Source: Rhizobiaceae bacterium
GTDB lineage: Bacteria; Pseudomonadota; Alphaproteobacteria; Rhizobiales; Rhizobiaceae
Direction of reading: 5' to 3'
Assembly: GCA_023953905.1 (NCBI GenBank)
Contig: JAMLJA010000010.1
Location: 62,001 to 126,000, forward strand
Length of the DNA stretch: 64,000 nt
Position 1 is the stretch's first letter. Each line of letters begins with the position of its first letter. The position numbers were made by a program, and so were the translations under genes. A model generated the notes under the pieces. The model had not been told where the DNA came from, ran no database searches, and saw nothing but the letters and a program-made list of their open reading frames with translations. Shown here in pieces: positions 33,453-41,998 of this stretch.

Positions 33453-33472
33453 GGCGGCGGTGTCCTTTCTCT

Positions 33473-33964
33473 CTACAGGTTCTTCAAATCCTTGATGAGA
33501 GCGAACAGATGTAGCGGATCGGTGGGAGATGGCTGGAGGTCGAACCGCTCATAGAAAGAACGCGCTGCGTCATTCTTGGCATGAACCACAAGCGCGCGGA
33601 CGCCAGCAATATCGGCCACTTGCAGCGTCCGCAGAACGGCGTCCCGTAACAACCCTGCGCCGATCCTCTTGCCCTGCCAAGCCTCGCTGACGCCGAGGCG
33701 AGCCAGCAGCATGACCGGCACGGGATGCCGGGCCAGTCCCTTGGTCAGCCGCTCGGGGGCTTCGTCGTAGCGGACCTCGCCGACAACGAGCGTATAGAAA
33801 CCAACGATGGCGTCCTCATCCGAAACACCCACATAGGTCTGCGAGGCATTCGCCATCTGGTTCGGCAGGGCGAAGCGAACCAGAAAGCGATTCAGCGCGT
33901 CCTCGCCGCAGTCGAAGTTCTCGACGGCATGGCGACGTTGCAGCTTTTCGATGCGAAGGCCCAT
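33473..33964 (-). CDS. GNAT-family acetyltransferase toxin (TacT-like)
   Basis: The 163-aa protein has the small-GNAT pattern of toxins that acetylate aminoacyl-tRNA: N-terminal FDCGEDALNRFLVRFALPNQ, the acetyl-CoA site LARLGVSEAWQGKRIGAGLL, and the C-terminal RSFYERFDLQPSP with the catalytic-type tyrosine. It starts where the antitoxin stops, overlapping by one base. This is a type II toxin-antitoxin operon, often stabilising plasmids and islands. Confidence 0.88.
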   Translation of the reverse strand: MGLRIEKLQRRHAVENFDCGEDALNRFLVRFALPNQMANASQTYVGVSDEDAIVGFYTLVVGEVRYDEAPERLTKGLARHPVPVMLLARLGVSEAWQGKRIGAGLLRDAVLRTLQVADIAGVRALVVHAKNDAARSFYERFDLQPSPTDPLHLFALIKDLKNL

Positions 33965-34254
33965 TACGAACGATTATCGTCAGAAAAGACGCCCGGCTCG
34001 TTCAGCAGCTTGCGCAGGCGCGAGAGATCGCGCGGCGGCGCGTCCAGCGCGGCAACGAAGGCTTCCCACCTCTCGGGCGGAAGCTGGAAAACGCGACGGT
34101 CGGCAAGGGCTTCCTCGGCTCGGCCAAGCGCGCTTTCAAGCACGAACTCGCTCAAGGAACGGCGTTGCGCCTGTGCGGCGGCGGCAAGGGTATGCTTGGC
34201 CTCCGCCGTCAGGCGAAGGTCGAGCTTTTCGGTGCGAGTTATACGTGTGCTCAT
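33964..34254 (-). CDS. DUF1778 ribbon-helix-helix antitoxin (TacA-like)
   Basis: The ATG at 34254 (MSTRITRTEKLDLRL) has AGGAG 8 bp upstream; a longer frame to 34275 lacks one. The 96-aa protein has the basic DNA-binding N-terminus of a ribbon-helix-helix (RLTAEAKHTLAAAAQAQRRSLSEFVLESAL) and an acidic C-terminal tail that wraps the toxin (PPERWEAFVAALD). It should neutralise the overlapping GNAT toxin and repress the operon. Confidence 0.88.
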   Translation of the reverse strand: MSTRITRTEKLDLRLTAEAKHTLAAAAQAQRRSLSEFVLESALGRAEEALADRRVFQLPPERWEAFVAALDAPPRDLSRLRKLLNEPGVFSDDNRS

Positions 34255-34360
34255 AGCAGAATCTCCTGAATACACCTTATCGAATCGCCAGACATTGTCA
34301 AGACAATCCGAAAGTCTTCGACGGGCCGTTCCTACAATGTTCCGCTCTTATGAGGTTTGG

Positions 34361-35719
34361 TCATTCGGGCGGCCGCAAGACGGGCGCTAAGCGCAACACT
34401 CCTATGAGAGTTGCCACCAGAGCGATGGCGCTCGCCAGCCAAAGCAAGGGTGTCGCGTCGGCCATTGTCAAACCGATTGCCGCGAGCGCCGCGCCAAAAG
34501 ACTGCCCCAGCAAACGGGCTGTTCCTATGGCACTGCTCGTTCTCCCGCTTAGATGGAGCGGCACACCGGCCATTATCGTCTTGTTATTCGGCACTTGAAA
34601 AAAGCCAAAGCCGAAGCCGCATAGAGCCATGCGCCAGGCAACATCGGAAACAGTAACTTCTGGCTCGAGCAAGGCAAGTGAGACGATTCCAGAGGAGAGC
34701 ATCACCAGGCCGGCTCCCGAGAGCACGCTTGGACGATATCGATCTGAGAAAAAGCCCGACATCACGCCGCTGGTGGCATGGGCGATCGGCCACGGCATGA
34801 AGATTACTCCGGCTTCCACAACGCTGAAACCAAGCTCTGACTGGAGTTGGAACGGCATGATGATAAAGACCAGCATCTGCGTCGTGAAGGCCAGCACCGA
34901 GGTGGCAAGGGTCAGCGATATCAGCGGGTCGCGCAAAAGGTCGATCGGCAGCATCGGATCGACCGCTCGCCGCTCACGGCGCACGAGTACCAGACAGGCA
35001 ATTACACTGGTCAGTGCAAAAGCCAGCACCTGCCATACGGGCAGCTTTTGTACGAGCGCGACAACCGACAGGATGACAAAGCCGAAAGTTAAGGCGCTCA
35101 AGCTCGCGCCGGCCGTGTCGAACGGCTTGTCCGAGGTTCGGTTCCAAGGCAGATATCGAAGCCCCAGTATAAGAGAAAAAAGAGCAACGGGGACGCAGGC
35201 CAAGAACATCCACCGCCAAGAAGCGTAGGAAATGAAAAGGCCAGCGATGAGCGGTCCGGTCGTGGAACCGATCGCCACGACAGTGGCATTGAACCCCACC
35301 GCGCGGCCGAATATTCTTGGCGGAACGATGTGCCTCACCAAGGCAAGGTGAACACTCATGATGCCTGACGACGCCAGACCCTGAAGTGCGCGGACGAATG
35401 CGAGTTGGTAGATATTCTGCGTTAGAGAACATGCAATCCAGCACAATATCATGCCTGCGAGGCCGGTCAGGTAAACTCGCCGATAGCCAATCTTTTCGCC
35501 CAACCGAGCAAGTGGAACTAGGCCGACAATCAACGTCAATTGATAGAGATTGACGATCAGGACGGAATTGGAGTTTCCACTGCCGAAGTCTTGCGCCAAG
35601 GTTGGCAGCATTATGTTCGTCGCGCTCTGATCCACCATGGTGATCACAATCGACAGGACGACAGCCAGGTAAGATAGGCGGCGTTTGGGGAGCGGGAGTT
35701 CGTGAGGCTCAGCTTTCAT
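34361..35719 (-). CDS. MFS transporter, EmrB/QacA (DHA2)-like
   Basis: The 452-aa protein has many hydrophobic segments, with the DHA2-type N-terminus LSIVITMVDQSATNIMLPTLAQDF and the loop motif LGEKIGYRRVYLTGLAGM. A GTG at 35758 would add 13 residues; neither start has a good ribosome site, and I prefer the ATG. Such proteins are proton antiporters, usually exporting drugs or metabolites. It stands alone in its direction between the TA module and the TctABC operon. Confidence 0.8.
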   Translation of the reverse strand: MKAEPHELPLPKRRLSYLAVVLSIVITMVDQSATNIMLPTLAQDFGSGNSNSVLIVNLYQLTLIVGLVPLARLGEKIGYRRVYLTGLAGMILCWIACSLTQNIYQLAFVRALQGLASSGIMSVHLALVRHIVPPRIFGRAVGFNATVVAIGSTTGPLIAGLFISYASWRWMFLACVPVALFSLILGLRYLPWNRTSDKPFDTAGASLSALTFGFVILSVVALVQKLPVWQVLAFALTSVIACLVLVRRERRAVDPMLPIDLLRDPLISLTLATSVLAFTTQMLVFIIMPFQLQSELGFSVVEAGVIFMPWPIAHATSGVMSGFFSDRYRPSVLSGAGLVMLSSGIVSLALLEPEVTVSDVAWRMALCGFGFGFFQVPNNKTIMAGVPLHLSGRTSSAIGTARLLGQSFGAALAAIGLTMADATPLLWLASAIALVATLIGVLRLAPVLRPPE

Positions 35720-35860
35720 CGCTTGGGGTCGCTCGCAAGCACGCTCCGTCGTCGCCACCTATTCCACTGGTGAGTGCAATGTGGTCCGCCCAGCACCATC
35801 GCATTCAGCGCCGTTTGGGAGGTCTCCGTCCGCAACTCGCCCTGATTTATTTGATTGGCT

Positions 35861-37369
35861 TCAGCGTGCACGTCGTGTTTGCGCCGTCACGGAGCGGATC
35901 ACCGAGCGAAGGTTTGAATACGAAATCATGAGGATCAGGAGCACGGCTACGCCAAGCAGGAGGCCGCTGATGGGTCGCTGAATGAAAGGCATAAAGTCGC
36001 CTCCGAAGATCAGCATGGCGCGCCTGAAATTTTGCTCGATCATGGGACCAAGTATGAAGCCGATGAGCAGAGGAGCCGGTTCAAAGCGTGCTAAGCGCAT
36101 CAGGTATCCCAGAACACCCAGTGCAGCGACCATGACGATATCGAATGCACTGTAACGAATGCTGTAAACGCCAATGCAGATCAGAGTCAGAATCGCGGGA
36201 TAGAGCAGCGAATATGGGATGCGCAGAAGCGATACCCACACTCCGATCAGAGGAATGTTGAGCAGCATGAGGAAGAGATTGCCAATCCAGAAACTGGCAA
36301 CCACCCCCCAGAATAGATCCGAATGCTCGGTGATGAGACGTGGGCCTGGCGTAATGCCGTGGATCATCAAGGCGCCCAGCATGATGGCCATTGTTGCGCT
36401 GCCGGGAATACCCAAAGCGAGCGTCGGGATGAACGCTGTCTGGACTGCGGCGTTATTGGAGGCTTCAGGCGAACAGATGCCCTCGATCGCACCCTTGCCA
36501 AAACGCGACGGATCCCGCGCGACGCGCTTTTCTAGCGCATAGCTGAGGAAGGACGCAACGGTTGGACCGGTTCCCGGCAATGGACCGAAAATGCTGCCGA
36601 CGGCAGTGCCGCGCAGCATGGGCATGATCGAAACCTTGATCTCTTTCCGTGTTGGCATCATTGAGCGGAAAGACACCCAGGCCGACGCATTTTTATCCCG
36701 GTCTGTGAGGATCGATGAAATCACTTCGGATACGCCGAAAAGTCCCATCGCCACCACTACCAGATGAAGGCCCTCATACAGGTAGAGGCTGCCGAAATCG
36801 TAGCGAACGGCGCCGCTGTTTTCATCGACGCCGATCAACGCAAGCAACATGCCAAGGGCCACCATCGCCAGTCCCTTGAGCGGAGACCCCTGTCCAATGG
36901 TCGCCGCGGCGATCAGGCCGAGGATCATGGCGGAAACGAATTCCGCGGGTCCGAAGGCGAGAGCAAAGCTTACAACCGTTGGTGTCAGGACGATGAGAAT
37001 GACGATTCCAATGCAGCCGCCGACAAAAGAGGCGACGGTGGTCATGAACAGCGCCACCCCGGCTCGACCATTCTTCGCCATCGGATAACCGTCGAGGCAG
37101 GTCACCGCATTTGAAGCTGTGCCCGGCAGATTCAGAAGAATCGATGAGGTCGATCCACCATACTCCGAGCCATAGTAGACGCCGCCGAGCATGATGAGGC
37201 CGGCAGTGGGATCGAGATGAAAAGTAATCGGCAAGAGCATACTTACCGCGGCCAGTGCGCCCACGCCCGGCAGCACACCGATGAACGTGCCTAGCAGAAC
37301 GCCGATGAAGCAATAGGCAAGATTGTGCAGACTCAGCGCGACATCGAAGCCGAGGATGAGATTATCCAT
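35861..37369 (-). CDS. Tripartite tricarboxylate transporter large permease (TctA family)
   Basis: The 502-aa protein is full length for TctA, with the family blocks GVLPGVGALAAVSMLLPITFHLDP, YGGSTSSILLNLPGTASNAVTCLDGYPMAKNG, and GSIFGPLPGTGPTVASFLSYALEKR. It forms the main channel for carboxylate import driven by the proton or sodium gradient. It overlaps the TctB stop by one base. The substrate is not predictable from the sequence, but the divergent thiamine-diphosphate enzyme points to a carboxylic or 2-oxo acid. Confidence 0.93.
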   Translation of the reverse strand: MDNLILGFDVALSLHNLAYCFIGVLLGTFIGVLPGVGALAAVSMLLPITFHLDPTAGLIMLGGVYYGSEYGGSTSSILLNLPGTASNAVTCLDGYPMAKNGRAGVALFMTTVASFVGGCIGIVILIVLTPTVVSFALAFGPAEFVSAMILGLIAAATIGQGSPLKGLAMVALGMLLALIGVDENSGAVRYDFGSLYLYEGLHLVVVAMGLFGVSEVISSILTDRDKNASAWVSFRSMMPTRKEIKVSIMPMLRGTAVGSIFGPLPGTGPTVASFLSYALEKRVARDPSRFGKGAIEGICSPEASNNAAVQTAFIPTLALGIPGSATMAIMLGALMIHGITPGPRLITEHSDLFWGVVASFWIGNLFLMLLNIPLIGVWVSLLRIPYSLLYPAILTLICIGVYSIRYSAFDIVMVAALGVLGYLMRLARFEPAPLLIGFILGPMIEQNFRRAMLIFGGDFMPFIQRPISGLLLGVAVLLILMISYSNLRSVIRSVTAQTRRAR

Positions 37370-37812
37370 CAGAATTCAGCCTTGAAGGCGGGCATCGACA
37401 ACCCGATGCCGACACGGAAGATCAACCAGATCGCAAGAGACATGAATGCAGCGACGAGCAGCATGTGCACGATCTTGCTTTTCGGGTCCGCTAAAGAGGA
37501 AGCAACGACAAGGCCAAATATTGCAGGCACGGTGCCAAACGGAACGATCAGCAAAGCGAATATGACAATGCCTGCGGTGGTTGCCAGCATCGGCCGCCAT
37601 TCTATTGCGAGCTGCGGCAACTGGTTCCAGAATGCATTGCCGGTGATCAGAACGCCAAAGATAATCGTGAACGATGCGATGATGGCGGGGAATAGTCCCG
37701 GCCCGATGTTCCTGATGCTGCCGAAGCCGTAGCCGAATGCGCCGTATAGGATGACGATGCCTAGTGCTACCAGCAGGAGACCTGCAACGGCATCATGTCT
37801 ATTCAGGCCCAT
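37369..37812 (-). CDS. Tripartite tricarboxylate transporter small permease (TctB family)
   Basis: This small protein (147 aa from the ATG at 37812) has four hydrophobic segments and the TctB pattern GFGSIRNIGPGLFPAIIASFTIIFG. ATGs at 37821 and 37863 are also possible; GGGA lies 9 bp before the one I chose. It partners the large permease whose start overlaps its stop. A 183-bp gap without recognised features separates it from the binding protein upstream. Confidence 0.85.
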   Translation of the reverse strand: MGLNRHDAVAGLLLVALGIVILYGAFGYGFGSIRNIGPGLFPAIIASFTIIFGVLITGNAFWNQLPQLAIEWRPMLATTAGIVIFALLIVPFGTVPAIFGLVVASSLADPKSKIVHMLLVAAFMSLAIWLIFRVGIGLSMPAFKAEF

Positions 37813-37995
37813 AACAGTCATTCCCGTTCGCGTTGAACGTCCAATATGCGCCTGTCCGGGCAATGCCCGCGCCTTCGCTCAAAGCGCAGCACTTGCTGGG
37901 CTCATTTCATAGCGTGAGCCCAGCGATATCAGGCTGGTGCGTCGAGATGCGTGGCGTCGAGCAAGTTGGACAGGCGAGGAGGCGCTGCCCTTGCG

Positions 37996-38979
37996 CTACT
38001 GCTTTTCTATTCCGGCGTTCTCAACGACCGAGGACCACTTCTTGATCTCCGCCTCGATGTATTGGGCGAACTCGGCGCCATACAGGTCACCGACGACCAA
38101 GCCCTGCGATGAGAAGAACTGCTTGATCTCATCATTGCTCATGACTTCCTTCAAGGCATTCTCGATCGTCTTTTCTGTTTCCTCGGACATTCCCGCAGGT
38201 CCGAGGAGGACGAAGATAGAGAGCGTTTCATAGCCGTCGAGGCCGGATTCGGCGACCGTGGGAATTTCAGGAGCGGCTTCGAGGCGTTCCGATCCCGTCA
38301 CAGCGAGCGCCTTCAATTGTCCGTCTTGGAAATAGCTCTGGACATTTGGCAGTGAGGCAAAGCCTGCCGAGACATGATTGCCGAGGACCGCTGCAACGCC
38401 CTGTGCGCCACCACCATAGGAGACATGGGTCATGTCAAAGCCCGCCATCGACTTCAACAACTCGCCAGACAGATGGTTGCCGCTGCCAACGCTGTTTGTT
38501 GCAAAGGTAAGAGTGCCAGGCTTTTCTTTGGCCAGTGCTATGAATTCTTGGAGAGTATTGGCGGGAATTGACGGGTTGATGAAGAGCACATTGGCTGCGG
38601 AAACGACGAGCCCAATCGGCGTGAAGTCCGCGATAGTATCATAAGGAAGGGATTTGCGCGTTGCCGGGTTGATCACGTGGTTGGTGGCGGTCAGAAGCAG
38701 GACGGACCCATCTGGCTTGGCCTGAGCCACATGGTTTGATCCGATGATCGTCCCAGCGCCTGGTCGGTTTTCAACTATGGCTGTGACGCCCAGGTTCTTG
38801 CCAAGCTCGTCGGCCACTTTCCTGGCAATCATATCCGCGGCGCCGCCGGCGTCATAGGGCGATACGATCACCATTTCATTGAATGGAAGTGAAGACTCCG
38901 CGCGGGTTGGGCCAGCGATCAGACCGGCAAACGAAGCGATCAAAGCGACGGAGAATGCGTGGATTGAGCGGATTGTCAT
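37996..38979 (-). CDS. Tripartite tricarboxylate transporter substrate-binding protein (TctC/Bug family)
   Basis: From the ATG at 38979 the 327-aa precursor has a signal peptide (MTIRSIHAFSVALIASFAGL) cleaved near TRA-ES. The mature protein has the Bug-type motifs IVSPYDAGGAADMIARKVADEL and VENRPGAGTIIGSNHVAQAKPDGSVLL. It captures a carboxylate in the periplasm for the TctAB permease. It diverges from the thiamine-diphosphate enzyme gene, with a candidate operator in the space between. Confidence 0.92.
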   Translation of the reverse strand: MTIRSIHAFSVALIASFAGLIAGPTRAESSLPFNEMVIVSPYDAGGAADMIARKVADELGKNLGVTAIVENRPGAGTIIGSNHVAQAKPDGSVLLLTATNHVINPATRKSLPYDTIADFTPIGLVVSAANVLFINPSIPANTLQEFIALAKEKPGTLTFATNSVGSGNHLSGELLKSMAGFDMTHVSYGGGAQGVAAVLGNHVSAGFASLPNVQSYFQDGQLKALAVTGSERLEAAPEIPTVAESGLDGYETLSIFVLLGPAGMSEETEKTIENALKEVMSNDEIKQFFSSQGLVVGDLYGAEFAQYIEAEIKKWSSVVENAGIEKQ

Positions 38980-39063
38980 GTCGGCTTCCCATTGGTTCAA
39001 GGTTGGATTGGTAGGTCCCACCGCAGCGCCACCTTGCTCGGTAGCTTAGATTTTTATTTACAA

Positions 39064-39082
39064 TACATAGTTATATTATGTA
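39064..39082. promoter_or_regulatory. Inverted repeat TACATA-N7-TATGTA in the divergent TctC/TPP-enzyme region
   Basis: Perfect 6-bp arms around a 7-bp AT-rich spacer, 85 bp upstream of the binding-protein start, and flanked by two CAATAC copies. The layout suggests an operator for the divergent promoters. No regulator gene lies next to it. The rest of the 39083-39424 region shows nothing I recognise. Confidence 0.4.
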
Positions 39083-39424
39083 CGCAATACGCCAGCTTGT
39101 ATTCCGTAATTTTCAGGATCCATCGGTATGCTGCTGGCATCTGAGACCATGAACCGCCGGGTTCTTCGCCTTCTTCTGGCTGCGCTCAATTTTGAGACGG
39201 CCTGTGGATGACGGATGATATTGTCGCACGCAATTTCGATGCGCCCGCACCCGATGTCGCTCGACGGGCCAGGTTGGCCTCTGCTTGCCCAGGGGGACGC
39301 AGCCTCTCACGAAACCATGTCGGAATTCGTGTTTTCTCTATTGGAGGTTGGGCCGTCAGGTCATCGTCATTCGTTGATGAGTGACTTTATGGCGCGTGCT
39401 CGTTTGTGAACACCAGGAGTCCCT

Positions 39425-41143
39425 ATGCACAAGAATGAGTTTGATGGCGGCGAAGCGATTCTCGAAGCGTTTCGCAACATGGGCGTCGACTTCGTTTTCT
39501 GTTCTCCTGGTTCTGAGTGGCCACCGTTCTGGGAAGCGATCGCGCGGCAAAGGCGTGATGGACTGGACGGTCCGCGTTATCTCGATACCGGGCATGAGAC
39601 CATCGCCGTTACGATGGCAACCGCTTACGGGAATATCACCGGCCGAATGCAAGCGGTGATGCTTCATGCTGGTGCGGGCCTGCTTCAAGGCGCCATGGCG
39701 ATCAACGCGGCTCGAGCTATGGAAACGCCGATGCTCGTCATGTCGGGTGAATCTCTCACCTACGGGGAGAGCGACTTTGACGCAGGCTCTCAATGGTACC
39801 GCAATCTTAGCGTTGTCGGTGGACCTCAGCGATTGGTCGAGCCGCTGGTGAAGTGGGCCCAGCAAGCACCGTCCGCCGAGACACTGTATCAAACAGTCGT
39901 ACGGGCAGGAGAATTGGCGCAGCGCGTACCCAAAGGCCCGACCTACGTCTGCGTTCCCATGGAGACGATGCTGCACGGCTGGAAGAAACCCGAGAGGGTG
40001 AGAAAGGTGCCGCCGGCACCAAAAATTCGTCCAGTGGACTCAGATATCGAGGCCGTGGCGAAGCTGATTATGGCCGCCGAATTTCCCGTGATCTCAGCCT
40101 TGACGGCAGGGCCGGACAGGGCAGCATTTGATGCGCTTGTGGAACTGGCTGAGTTCGCCGCAATTCCTGTGGTCGAAGGACAGGGCGCGTTCTTCGCCAA
40201 TTTCCCGAAATCGAGCGATCTCTACCTGGGCCCCAAGATTCAGCCTTACCTAAAGGACATGGATCTTGCTATTCTGGTCGACAGCTGGGCGCCTTGGTAT
40301 CCGCCGGGCAATGCGCCGAAGAATGCCGACATTGTTTCAATCAGCGAGAACCCGCTGAAGATCAACATGGTCTATCAGACCATGGAAGCCAGCCACTACC
40401 TTGAAGGAAACATTGCCGCGACGCTCCGCTTACTTACCGAGGCCCTGCGTCATCTTGGTCTAGACGAAGATGCCGTTGCCAACCGTCGGGCGCGATGTGT
40501 CAAGGAACACGACAAATGGCATAAGAACGTTGCAGACGCCGAAGCCGGGTCAACGACGCGTGACCACATCAGCATTCCGCTTCTTATGAAAACTCTCCGC
40601 GACGTCATGCCTGCGTCTACAAGCTATGTGGACGAGACAATTACGCACTACGGCGATATCCGAAACCACATAAAGTGGGACGATCCGAACGGCTATTTCC
40701 GCGCTCCCAGCGGGCTTGGTCAAGGAATGGGCTATGCCTTGGGTGTCAAGCTCGCACTGCCTCAACAGCACGTGGTGTTGATGATCGGAGACGGGTCGTT
40801 TCTCTACAACCCCGCCATTGCGGCGCTTACCACAGCGGACGAGTATGAGCTGCCGCTGCTTACCGTTATCTGCAACAACAGGAAATATGCGATCATGGAG
40901 CAACTCCACGACCGTTTCTATCCTGATGGCATCGCGGGCGTGCAAAACGACTACAGTGGCGTCCACATCCATGATTCGGGATACGAACATGCTGCGCAGA
41001 TCGTTGGCGGTTACAGCGCAAAAGTTGAGACCCCTGGGCAACTCAAGCCTGCTCTGGAGGCAGCTTTGGCGTGCATAAATAGTGGCAAGTCGGCAATCGT
41101 AAACGTTATACTGCCAGAGTCTGGATCTCAGCGCTCAAGCTGA
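39425..41143 (+). CDS. Thiamine-diphosphate-dependent enzyme (acetolactate synthase/benzoylformate decarboxylase-like)
   Basis: AGGAG lies 6 bp before the ATG. The 572-aa enzyme has the three-domain layout of the family: an N-terminal Pyr domain with the cofactor-activating glutamate in LDTGHETIAVTMA (E at about 58), a central domain, and a C-terminal PP domain with GDGSFLYNPAIAALTTADEY and NN (IGDG to CNNRKY) for Mg-ThDP. Members decarboxylate 2-oxo acids or condense them. With the TctABC importer facing away from it, decarboxylation of an imported 2-oxo or related acid is plausible. Confidence 0.9.
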   Translation: MHKNEFDGGEAILEAFRNMGVDFVFCSPGSEWPPFWEAIARQRRDGLDGPRYLDTGHETIAVTMATAYGNITGRMQAVMLHAGAGLLQGAMAINAARAMETPMLVMSGESLTYGESDFDAGSQWYRNLSVVGGPQRLVEPLVKWAQQAPSAETLYQTVVRAGELAQRVPKGPTYVCVPMETMLHGWKKPERVRKVPPAPKIRPVDSDIEAVAKLIMAAEFPVISALTAGPDRAAFDALVELAEFAAIPVVEGQGAFFANFPKSSDLYLGPKIQPYLKDMDLAILVDSWAPWYPPGNAPKNADIVSISENPLKINMVYQTMEASHYLEGNIAATLRLLTEALRHLGLDEDAVANRRARCVKEHDKWHKNVADAEAGSTTRDHISIPLLMKTLRDVMPASTSYVDETITHYGDIRNHIKWDDPNGYFRAPSGLGQGMGYALGVKLALPQQHVVLMIGDGSFLYNPAIAALTTADEYELPLLTVICNNRKYAIMEQLHDRFYPDGIAGVQNDYSGVHIHDSGYEHAAQIVGGYSAKVETPGQLKPALEAALACINSGKSAIVNVILPESGSQRSS

Positions 41144-41149
41144 CCTGAT

Positions 41150-41460
41150 GTGGTGGACGGCCTCCGCTTCCGGCATTGAGGTGCCATAGTGTGGCTGTCG
41201 AAAGTCACATGAGGGAGTGCCGTCCATGAAAAGGATTCCCACAATTGGTCTGGACATCGCCAAGCAGGTGTTTCAGGTTCACGGAATTGATGGTGTCGGC
41301 GCGGTCGTCGTCCGCGGCAAGCTTGGTCGCGATGATGTCGTTGGTACTTCAAGGCATTGCCGCCGTGCCTGATCGGCATTGAGGCATGCGCGACTGGACA
41401 CCACTCGGCTCGTATTCTTGTGGCGCTGGGTCACGAGCTATGCCGAGGCGATCTGCTAAG
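41150..41460 (+). mobile_element. IS110-family insertion sequence remnant
   Basis: From 41226 the sequence reads MKRIPTIGLDIAKQVFQVHG, the start of an IS110-type (DEDD) transposase with its first acidic residue in GLDIAK. After GRDDVVG the frame is lost, and the adjacent frame continues FKALPPCLIGIEACATGHHS and ILVALGHEL before similarity stops near 41450. A GC-rich repeat-containing left end precedes it. The catalytic domain is gone. Confidence 0.8.
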
Positions 41461-41998
41461 CGGTGACGTGCCCGCCGAAGCGCAGCAGTCCAGCAGGCCG
41501 CCGCCGAGGCCGCAGAGTCACATGGCCCCGCAGGCGTTGACCGATCACAGCTGCTCGATGCCCTGCGCGCAGGGGCGTTACGCACCAACAACCTGATCGC
41601 CTGGATGATGGATTTTCACGGCGGGCCGCAACGATGGCGATGATTACTACGTTTGCGCTGTTCCCGAATGAGTGCAGCAAACTCAATCACAAATTGATTG
41701 CGATTTGACAATCGCTTCACGTCGCCGATGGCATGGGAGCAGCTTGAAGAAGTGTCGGGCCCGAGCTTGCACCGATTGCGACGTTCTATCGACAGTGCCC
41801 TATATCCCTGCCAATGCGATGTCGAGCGATTATCGAGCTCCGACGCGCGAAGCGTTCTAGTTGTGGGTCAAAGTGGACGTGCAAACATCAGTGGTCCCTT
41901 GACGCTTTCGGTTTCCCAACGCGAAGATCCGAACGCATCCCGGCAGGTGCACTCCGCGGAGTTCGCCGGCTCGCTTAGACAACGTAAGAACAGCTTGA
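41460..41998. other. Non-coding or decayed stretch after the IS110 remnant
   Basis: Several open frames exist, but none resembles a protein I know. One frame at about 41475-41645 (LLDALRAGALRTNNLIAWMM) could be the tail of a broken gene. The AT-rich part near 41680-41710 contains AATCACAAATTGATTGCGATT with short self-complementary pieces. Confidence 0.3.

Noticed and set aside
32944-41143. Functional link between the TPP riboswitch and the ThDP enzyme at 39425
   Set aside because: They are more than 6 kb apart with unrelated genes between, including genes on the opposite strand.
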